A stretch of DNA of 18,609 nt, from contig JAANBB010000632.1 of assembly GCA_014621425.1 (NCBI GenBank), positions 1-18,609 of the forward strand. The letters are read 5' to 3'. The notes beneath the pieces are model-generated. The model worked only from the letters and a program-made list of their open reading frames with translations. It was not told where the DNA came from and did not search any database. Below are positions 12,938 to 18,609 of this stretch, piece after piece. Source of the stretch: Cylindrodendrum hubeiense (Eukaryota > Ascomycota > Sordariomycetes > Hypocreales > Nectriaceae). The stretch's first letter is position 1; each line of letters opens with the position of its first letter. A program made the translations under genes and the position numbers.

Positions 12938-14180
12938 TCACAGCATTCCCTTCTTGACCTCATCCCGGCGCTCATCCCAGAGCGTCTTGCCGGTGCATGA
13001 GCACACAGTCTTATCATTGTCCCACATTCCCGCACTTCGCGCGATGACACCTACAACGGTATCCACGTCGTTTGCCAGCGGTTCGGTGCCCTCCTCCTGT
13101 CGTGTCAGGACCATAGCGTGTCCAATGACTTCCCAAACCTGGAATGGCTGGTTGACGAAGGCAGCTCCTCGTCCATCCTTTCCAACCTCAACCACGCCCA
13201 GAGCGCCACGGCTTTGCTTCTCCCCTCCTGCCCAGATGGGTCCCGTAGATCGTGCGCCATGCTTCAAGTCGCCGTACTCACGAATCGAGGCGCGGTATGA
13301 TCCTGGGGCGACTCCTCGAACGGTCAGGTCGACCAACGTCCGTCCAGAGCTGACCTGGACCATCCTTGCCAGCCCCCTCACCTCTCGGTCCTGGTCCTCA
13401 GCCTTATTTTCGTTCTCAATGTCTGCAAAACTCTCGAGAATGCTGACGGCGGCGCCTGCCAAGCATCATATGTTAGCCAATCAATTCTCCACGATGACCA
13501 ACTCGAGCCTCGGGGAGACGGGCATTGAGTAGCAGCCCCAAACGTTTTGACACAATCAAAAGAAACACCCTCTTGCACATACTGTCTGAGGCACCTGATC
13601 CGCGCAAGATGGCGTCCCTCCCAGTGGACTGAATCGCTTCCACAATAGCTGAAGGAGCCGCTGGAATAAGATTGCATGATTAGCCCTCCTCCAACCTCAT
13701 CTTGTCGCACACTGAATCAACACTTGCCTGTACCCTCGACAGATATCAATTGATCCTTCAGATTGCCTTCGACTTTGCTGATACCGCCAATCTTGTACAG
13801 CGAGTCTGAAACGGCCTTGATGCAGCCATCACATGACAACGGCACGGCAAAAAGGGTCTGTTTTCACAGCGTTTCATTAGTATCCCTGGTTTTCACGAAC
13901 ACTTCGCTCTCCTCGTCCCCTTCTCAAAGCGTTGAGTCATCGCTGTGAGACGTGGGCGCACCTCAAACGAGTTGTCAACTGTCTTGTTGCCAGATGCTGT
14001 TTAGGCTCGTTAGACCGTTGAATATGGTGTAAGAGAAGCCGTGCGGCACTAACCGGTGGCGGGCGGCTTGTCCTTGGAATTGCTGCTGCGCGAAGCTCCG
14101 TAGCGATAGGCAGAGTATCCCGCTATCAAGCAAAGGGACGCCGCTGCCAGAGCACGGGGAGGAGTGATCTTAGGAGCCAT
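12938..14180 (-). CDS. ccs1: Copper chaperone for Cu/Zn superoxide dismutase, with N-terminal hydrophobic segment
   Basis: Exons are 14180-14054, 13996-13962, 13857-13728, 13660-13583 and 13455-12938, giving 295 residues. Introns are 57, 104, 67 and 127 nt, and the third has a GC donor. From residue 52 the protein is a standard fungal Ccs1. An Atx1-like copper-binding domain has C63-D-G-C66 (in VPLSCDGCIKAV; the usual Met of MxCxxC is Leu). A SOD-like docking domain (about 145-260) follows, and the C-terminal C275-S-C277 motif in VCSCTGKTLWDER transfers copper and forms the disulfide in Sod1. The first 54 residues are unusual: MAPKITPPRALAAASLCLIA opens a hydrophobic stretch (about 10-25) flanked by arginines and followed by a Ser/Lys-rich linker. 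No other ATG can be spliced in frame to the copper domain, so this start is the only one visible. Splice phases (1, 0, 1, 1) fit throughout. Confidence 0.94.
13661..13727 (-). other. GC-AG intron in ccs1
   Basis: The 67-nt intron starts GCAAGT after exon sequence ACAG, has the branch-like GCTAAT and ends TTCCAG. The GC donor matches the strong AG|GCAAGT consensus of U2-type GC-AG introns. Using it gives the conserved SVEGTAAPSAIVEA. The only nearby GT donor (GTACAG, six bases upstream) would delete Gly-Thr. Confidence 0.8.
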
Positions 14181-14492
14181 TTTGAGGAGGTTGTGTGCTT
14201 GATTGTTCTGCTTTGAAATCCACAGCCGGTGATGCCGCCGGGACTTGTAGTAACGCAATCCCCGCCGAGTGGGCCCACCACCGACTTCGGGAAACGGCGC
14301 GGCCACGTGACCATGGCCAGCCTGAGTCAGCTATTGAACCTGGCATCAAACTTTCAAGAGCATTCCCGGGTTCGCGATACGATCCAGCGTAGCCTCAACG
14401 ACGCCACAACACCAGCACCTGGACCCCGCCGCTGCCTTGAACCCATTGGCGGTGATTTTCTTGAGGGATTGACCCTCCTAGCAGTCGTCAAG
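14181..14492. promoter_or_regulatory. Bidirectional promoter of ccs1 and mitochondrial uL13m gene
   Basis: Only 312 bp separate the two diverging start codons, so the promoters must share this stretch. It has no TATA box. A CCATGG palindrome at 14311-14316 holds an in-frame upstream ATG for the ribosomal protein gene. Confidence 0.6.
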
Positions 14493-15090
14493 ATGTCTCA
14501 AACCCTTGGTCTGGTAGGTCACGCCTCGTCCAAATGCTTCGCCTTGATCCATATACTAACCAACTCTACAGACCAAGCTCGCCTACTCCCGAGTATGGCA
14601 CACAGTTTCCGCCTCAACCCCCCATCAGACTCTCTCGACCCAGCCCGGCCTCACTCCCCCTTCGCTGGGCCGTTTGGCATCACGCATCGCCGTTCTCCTG
14701 ATGGGCAAGCACAAGCCGATTTTCGATCCCTCGACCGACTGCGGCGACTACGTTGTGGTGACCAATTGCGCTGCACTGCACACAACCGGCCGCAAGAAGT
14801 GGCAGAAGCCGTACTACCGACACACAACCCGACCTGGTAGCCTCAAGACGGTGACCATGGACGTCCTGATGGAGAAGCACGGTGGCTCTGAAGTGCTGCG
14901 GAAGGCCGTCAGCGGCATGTTGCCCAAGAACCGACTACGAGACAAGCGATTGGCGCGCCTCAAGGCCTTCGAAGGCGAGGCGCACCCGTACAAGGACAAC
15001 TTAATACGGTTTGGCGGCAAGGTAGTTGGCAAGGAGGGCTGGGAGAAGGCGGTGGAGAGAATTCGCGCCACGGATACGAAGAGGTTATGA
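14493..15090 (+). CDS. MRPL23: Mitochondrial large-subunit ribosomal protein uL13m
   Basis: Exons are 14493-14513 and 14572-15090 with a 58-nt intron (branch ATACTAAC), giving 179 residues. The spliced start MSQTLGL-TKLAYSRVWH matches the start of fungal uL13m proteins. The L13 core is clear: LGRLASRIAVLLMGKHKPIF, CGDYVVVTNC, the GRKKWQKPYYRHTTRPG loop, and GGSEVLRKAVSGMLPKNRLR with RLARLKAFEGEAHPYKDN. It is a component of the mitochondrial 54S subunit and binds the large rRNA. An insertion of about 10-15 residues (around ASTPHQTLSTQPGLTPPS) precedes the first conserved core motif. The ATG at 14493 was chosen by family comparison. An in-frame ATG at 14313 would add 60 residues, discussed in the findings. 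The gene shares its promoter with ccs1. Confidence 0.93.
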
Positions 15091-15555
15091 AGAAATGGAC
15101 ATCGGAAGGGTAACGGTGGCGTTGTAGAATAGCGTAGGTGAACGGACTGGAGAAGTCGTGTACTATCTGTACCATATTGTGGGCATCTCTCATGACCTGG
15201 AAATCAAGCAAAATGGCAACCACTTTTTTTTCACAACACTAGAGTACAGGCTGTCGCGTGATACCGACGGACTACGCCGGATCGGAATGCCAAAAGTACG
15301 CAGCGGATATAGTCTCAGAGCTAGCAAGAGTATCATCAAATCTCAGAGCAATTGGTATTCAGAATCTTACATAGCTCCTTGGGGGAGCAAAGATCACAGG
15401 CAGCTGGTTCAATGGCTTGTGTGTAAGTGTATTTATGTTATATTGTTCCCTCATAGCTCATTACATCGGGTCATCTGCTACATTGCAACTCTCCCAAATT
15501 CCAACGCTTTAATGTATGTACTCGAATTCATGATACAATCCCAGAGCCCAGTCGT
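15091..15555. other. Convergent 3' flanks of uL13m gene and urate oxidase gene
   Basis: These 465 bp lie between converging genes and are more AT-rich than their surroundings. The plus-strand open frame at 15158-15604 begins without an ATG, overlaps the end of the urate oxidase gene and shows no domain. No further exon ending in a peroxisomal tripeptide was found here. Confidence 0.6.
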
Positions 15556-16503
15556 CTACGAACGGGAGACCTCGCACCTGATAAGGCCGTTGGGGCCAGA
15601 CTGAGGAGCATAAACCTCGGCGTCCTTGCCAGTGTTCTTGAGACCCTTGTGCCAGCTCAAGTCTAAGATAAAGGTTAGCATATATGTTAAGGTTGGGGCT
15701 GGGGGCTTCTCCAACTTACCAATCTCAAAGTAGTGCTTGTTGGGCAGCTCGTAGATGACGGTCGCGACATCAGGGACAGCGACGAGAATCTCCTCGCACA
15801 TCTTGTACATGGTATTCTGGACACTCGCACTCTCATCCTCAGCGAAGAGCTTGAGAGTAATATCACGGGCAGACTTCCAGGCCTCGTCAAATTTTGGCAC
15901 GAGCGCCTGAACAGCCTCGAGATTCTCGACGGTCTTCCACTTCCAGGAGGCATCTACATCGGTCGATAGAATGCGATCCCAGGTCTCAGGAAGAGTGGTG
16001 TACTCGTCCCGGACAAAACCGTGGAAGGCAGATCCAGTGCTCTTGAGAACGGTCAGGCCCACGATGGCGCTCTTGATGGCAATGCCGTCCTTGCGGCTGA
16101 TGCGAGCCTCGACGTTACGGACCTCATCGCTATCCTTGATGAAGCTGTGGGGATGGGGCTTTCCATCAATCTCCATGCGGGCCCAGCGGTGGGTGACGAC
16201 CTTGACGTTGGCGACGTGGATGTGGGCATACTTCTCGATGAAGTGGCTACCGAGGATGGAGGCGAAGAGCTCAGGAGGGGTGACGGGGTTCTCCTTGGCA
16301 GTGATGTAGATGGTGTTCTTGATGGAGTCGGTGGCAACGACGACGCTGTTGTCAGCCTCGGTGTAGGAGGTGTCAATCTCGCCCTCGAGGAGACAGCAGA
16401 CGGTCATCTCAGTGACGGTCTGGACACCGGCTTCGGTGTCGCGGTGGACCTTGTAAACGCGGACATTGTCCTTGCCATAGCGGGCTGCGGAGACGTAAGG
16501 CAT
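15556..16503 (-). CDS. uaZ: Urate oxidase (uricase)
   Basis: Exons are 16503-15720 and 15662-15556 with a 57-nt phase-1 intron (donor GTAAGT, branch GCTAAC), giving 296 residues. The sequence matches fungal uricases along its length: SAARYGKDNVRVYKV, EMTVCCLLEGEIDTSYTEADN, VATDSIKNTIYITAKENPVT, HRWARMEIDGKPHPHSFIKD, RDEYTTLPETWDRILSTDVD and NKHYFEI-DLSWHKGLKNTGK. The catalytic residues are present as Lys11, Thr58 and His257. It oxidises urate to 5-hydroxyisourate with release of H2O2, a step of purine catabolism for nitrogen supply, normally in peroxisomes. It ends GLIRCEVSRS. Aspergillus uricase continues for several residues to SKL, so the usual peroxisomal signal is absent here. The start at 16503 has an ideal context (CCACCATG) and aligns with known uricase starts. 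An in-frame ATG at 16542 lies upstream in a weak context. Confidence 0.95.
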   Translation of the reverse strand: MPYVSAARYGKDNVRVYKVHRDTEAGVQTVTEMTVCCLLEGEIDTSYTEADNSVVVATDSIKNTIYITAKENPVTPPELFASILGSHFIEKYAHIHVANVKVVTHRWARMEIDGKPHPHSFIKDSDEVRNVEARISRKDGIAIKSAIVGLTVLKSTGSAFHGFVRDEYTTLPETWDRILSTDVDASWKWKTVENLEAVQALVPKFDEAWKSARDITLKLFAEDESASVQNTMYKMCEEILVAVPDVATVIYELPNKHYFEIGKLEKPPAPTLTYMLTFILDLSWHKGLKNTGKDAEVYAPQSGPNGLIRCEVSRS

Positions 16504-16713
16504 GGTGGACGACTTTGCTCGGACAGGGAGTTCCTGGGACATGGGTATCGAGGTAAGGTTGAGGGGTAGAGATGGAGGGGTATCAATGGCAGGGAGGAGC
16601 ACGAAGAGTCAAGTGCGAGAAGGGTATCAAAGTGCAACGAAGACAGAAGCGATGTGGAGCGAGCCTTTGCTTTTGCTTGTTCAAGGCTTGAAGGCTTGGA
16701 GAGAAGAAGCTGC

Positions 16714-16739
16714 TGAGAGTTTGTGAGAGTTTGTGAGAA
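16714..16739. repeat. 10-bp tandem repeat in uricase leader
   Basis: TGAGAGTTTG occurs twice, followed by TGAGAA. On the sense strand this is a CT/A-rich stretch (CAAACTCTCA) between the TATA box and the start codon, so it is probably part of the transcribed leader. Confidence 0.7.
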
Positions 16740-16784
16740 GACTGGAGGTTGAGATGGTGAGGGGAGGTGGGCGAAGATAAGCTC

Positions 16785-16791
16785 TATATAA
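16785..16791 (-). promoter_or_regulatory. TATA box of the urate oxidase gene
   Basis: TTATATAGAG reads on the minus strand about 285 bp upstream of the uricase start. Downstream of it the sense strand becomes CT-rich, as fungal initiation regions are. Confidence 0.55.
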
Positions 16792-16906
16792 CCTTCGCCC
16801 GCGGAGCCGCGACGTCAGCACCTGGGGCAGCCAGATTGAGACAGCTACAGCTTCCAATGCGCACGGCGGACAACGGCGATGCAGCCAGGCGCCGGCGGCC
16901 GAAACC

Positions 16907-16911
16907 ATTGG
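16907..16911 (-). promoter_or_regulatory. CCAAT box upstream of urate oxidase
   Basis: ATTGG on the plus strand gives CCAAT on the uricase sense strand, about 120 bp upstream of the TATA box. The fungal CCAAT-binding complex could use it; the motif is short. Confidence 0.35.
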
Positions 16912-16979
16912 CATACGCAAAGCAGATTGGTAGCGAGTTGCCGGCTGTGATGGGGCCACGAGTGGACGGTCCCGGGGAC

Positions 16980-16993
16980 GCGGAGGGCGCCGA
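16980..16993. promoter_or_regulatory. CGG-N6-CCG site resembling a UaY operator
   Basis: CGG-AGGGCG-CCG followed by A matches the known Aspergillus UaY consensus TCGG-N6-CCGA at every fixed base except the first (G instead of T). UaY is the Zn2Cys6 activator of purine-use genes, including uricase. The site is about 480 bp upstream of the uricase start. Confidence 0.45.
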
Positions 16994-17049
16994 TTCCCAT
17001 GCCCGCCGCGGCACGGGAGGTGGTGGCTGCCGCCAGTAGCCTGGCGGCT

Positions 17050-17073
17050 GATAGCTTATCGGCTTATCTTATC
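17050..17073. promoter_or_regulatory. GATA-factor site cluster upstream of urate oxidase
   Basis: GATAG at 17050-17054 is followed by TTATC at 17056-17060, 17064-17068 and 17069-17073, giving four GATA-type sites in 24 bp. Further single GATAA sites are at about 16776, 17280 and 17326. AreA/NIT2 factors bind clustered GATA sites to release nitrogen repression, which fits uricase. Confidence 0.5.
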
Positions 17074-17748
17074 TGTGGGATCACAATCCGCGGAACAGTC
17101 AAGGGAAGCAGCAGTTGCACGAAGAAATTCCGGGCCGTGATAGGGTTCCCGATGGCATGATGTCTCAAGGATGCTGATTAGAAGTGGACGACGCCAGGTT
17201 TCTGATTCAGGCTTGGTTTTTAGACCAGGTGGGTGAATCATCCAAGTTCTTCAAGTGACTTGATGCCGCTACCAGAGAACGATAACGACGACGGGGTGAG
17301 CGGCGCTCAATAGTGCAATGGTGCTGATAAGGAGACAGAAGAGACGGTGTCATTCTTCTCCTAATTCAAAATCCGTGCATTTCCCTTGGCTTAAACAGCA
17401 TCGTCGCGCAATACCTACACCTACCAAGGCTTCCGCCTCGTCCAAGGTTGGTTGTCTCTGAGAATGCCAGCCAGACGGAGCCTCCCAGCTTCCAGCCCTG
17501 AACTGCAAATAGATGCGGCTGCCCGTTCAGGTTTAAGCCCTGCAGCATCCCCGCGCCCACCGCCCGCAGTGGCTGGCTCAGTGACATGCACTGCTCAGGG
17601 TGGTGGCCCGGGGGCACGATCACTAACCCCGAGCTGAACCACGGGCGGATTCCAGGGCTGCAGAGCCTAATTATACATATTCCCCAGTTGGTTGGCGATC
17701 CCACTAATTAACTGCCCGCCCACTTGGAGCGTACCTTTGCACTAAATG
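17074..17748. other. Intergenic stretch between the uricase promoter and the right-edge gene
   Basis: No gene is supported. Open frames on either strand (for example 17366-17704 on the minus strand) show no domain. Isolated GATAA motifs occur at about 17280 and 17326. Confidence 0.5.
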
Positions 17749-18505
17749 CTCACCACCACCACCACCAATTTAGTGTCAAATCCCCAACCCCGTAGCGCTG
17801 GGACCGCCATCCCTCCATACAGAGTACACCACATTGATTCTGTACTACGTACCTCGTCCGCATAGGTGGTAGGTACACATCCACGATTCCACATCCAGCA
17901 CAATCCCTCCACTTTCGCTGCACAACCAACGACGTCCCCTCTCTACGGGCTCTCCCTGCTACGTACGGTCTCCCTACAGGCTCCCACAGGCTCCCACAGG
18001 CTCCCACAGGTTACTACAGGCTACTACAGGCCACTACAGGCTGGACAACATCGCGACTGCTCCTGCTCCTCCACCCGCACGCCAGATCCTCCAATCATCC
18101 CGGTCGCTCGTTTCGCGAACCCTGTCGCCCTGCACCTCGAGCCTCCTTCATTCTCTTGTTTGCTGTTAGGTTGCTTGCATTTGCCTTTGCCTTTGCATTT
18201 CCTTCACCTCTTGTGCTCGTGTTGCGGCTGCAAGAGCCTCCACATCCACGCAAGCACGCACGCACCTCGAGCGCCGACTCCGCCCTCCAACGCCAAACCA
18301 CCACATCGCCATCCTCTCGAGCCCGACTCCCCTCGCCGACTCGAACAACACCAACCCTGTTTGTCGACGTCCCCTATCACTATCACATCATAGCCCGCCT
18401 CAACACGTTCATCGCCCTCTGACGACGACAGCCACCTCTTCCGACATACCGACCGACATCGCAACCGCTGCATACCACGAGCCAACCGCTCCGAGCAACC
18501 GACGA
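17749..18505 (+). promoter_or_regulatory. Long ATG-free, pyrimidine-rich promoter/leader of the right-edge gene
   Basis: No plus-strand ATG occurs between the one at 17746 and the one at 18506, a span of 757 bp. The stretch is rich in C, A and T and poor in G, with (CAC)n at about 17751-17766 and TTTGCC repeats near 18180. This is typical of a long fungal 5' leader. Part of it must be promoter; the boundary is not visible. Confidence 0.45.
17971..18040 (+). repeat. Seven-copy 10-bp tandem repeat
   Basis: Seven consecutive decamers share the frame NNNCNACAGG: TCCCTACAGG, CTCCCACAGG three times, then TTACTACAGG, CTACTACAGG and CCACTACAGG. The period is close to one DNA helical turn. Every unit also contains a YACAG|G sequence, which resembles a 3' splice site. 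Confidence 0.85.
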
Positions 18506-18562
18506 ATGCACCACCACCGCGCCAGGGCCGCGTCCCAGCCGGTGGGCCGCTCACCCTCGTGA
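18506..18562 (+). other. 18-codon uORF whose stop overlaps the next start codon
   Basis: It starts at ATG 18506 with MHHHRARAAS and stops at TGA 18560-18562. The A of that stop is the first base of the ATG at 18562, giving TGATG. It is the first ATG after a 757-bp ATG-free stretch. Confidence 0.45.
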
Positions 18563-18609
18563 TGCTGAGCTCCTCTGCCGCCGCCGCCCAAAAGGGCATG
18601 ACGCCGTCT
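18562..18609 (+). CDS. Start of an unidentified gene (cut by window edge)
   Basis: Sixteen codons are visible, MLSSSAAAAQKGMTPS, open to the end of the window. The Ser/Ala-rich start gives no family. It is called a gene because it follows a long ATG-free, pyrimidine-rich leader on the same strand. The context is reasonable (G at -3). The true start could instead be the in-frame ATG at 18598, or coding may begin after an intron. I do not recognise the product. Confidence 0.4.
   Translation, partial: MLSSSAAAAQKGMTPS

Noticed and set aside
13858..13961. ATG inside ccs1 intron 2 (MTQRFE...) as an alternative Ccs1 start
   Set aside because: Its frame closes at TGA after 15 codons, and no donor joins it in frame to the copper-binding exon.
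16021..16569. 182-codon open frame antisense to urate oxidase
   Set aside because: It is an Asp/Gly/Val-rich shadow frame opposite a fully conserved enzyme.

Overview
The window is nuclear DNA of a filamentous ascomycete (Pezizomycotina, most likely a sordariomycete). The reasons are short 53-127 nt introns with GT or GC donors, CTAAC-type branch points and YAG acceptors, pyrimidine-rich 5' leaders, and proteins that match fungal families throughout, including NoxR, which is specific to filamentous fungi. Seven protein genes can be modelled exon by exon and an eighth starts at the right edge. No rRNA, tRNA, CRISPR or intact mobile element was found.

Left block (1-5781). A truncated ESCRT-II subunit gene (SNF8/VPS22, minus strand) is followed by a type I J-protein of the Xdj1/Ydj1 class (minus) that ends in a CQTQ prenylation box. 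Divergent from it, across an 819-bp promoter region, lies the mitochondrial glutamyl-tRNA synthetase (plus). The synthetase is preceded by two very short uORFs, and the second one ends on the start codon itself.

Centre (5782-12937). The NADPH-oxidase regulator noxR (minus; TPR repeats plus a C-terminal PB1 domain) is convergent with the synthetase. Upstream of noxR come 906 bp with no ATG on its sense strand, then about 3.8 kb with no gene that I can support.

Right block (12938-18609). The copper chaperone for Cu/Zn superoxide dismutase (ccs1, minus) has an unexpected N-terminal hydrophobic segment and one GC-AG intron. It shares a 312-bp bidirectional promoter with mitochondrial ribosomal protein uL13m (MRPL23, plus). 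Urate oxidase (minus) follows, apparently without a C-terminal peroxisomal signal. Its upstream region holds a TATA box, a CCAAT box, a CGG-N6-CCG site and a GATA-site cluster, which fits purine induction and nitrogen control. The window closes with a long ATG-free pyrimidine-rich leader containing a 10-bp tandem repeat, then an 18-codon uORF overlapping the start of an unidentified gene.

The genes are mostly housekeeping. Two loose themes are mitochondrial function (glutamyl-tRNA synthetase, uL13m, possibly the anchored Ccs1) and reactive oxygen (NoxR makes superoxide, Ccs1 matures the enzyme that removes it, urate oxidase releases peroxide). I found no clearly new multi-gene system. The oddities most worth following are the ATG-free noxR leader, the Ccs1 N-terminus, the uricase C-terminus and the stop-start overlapping uORFs.
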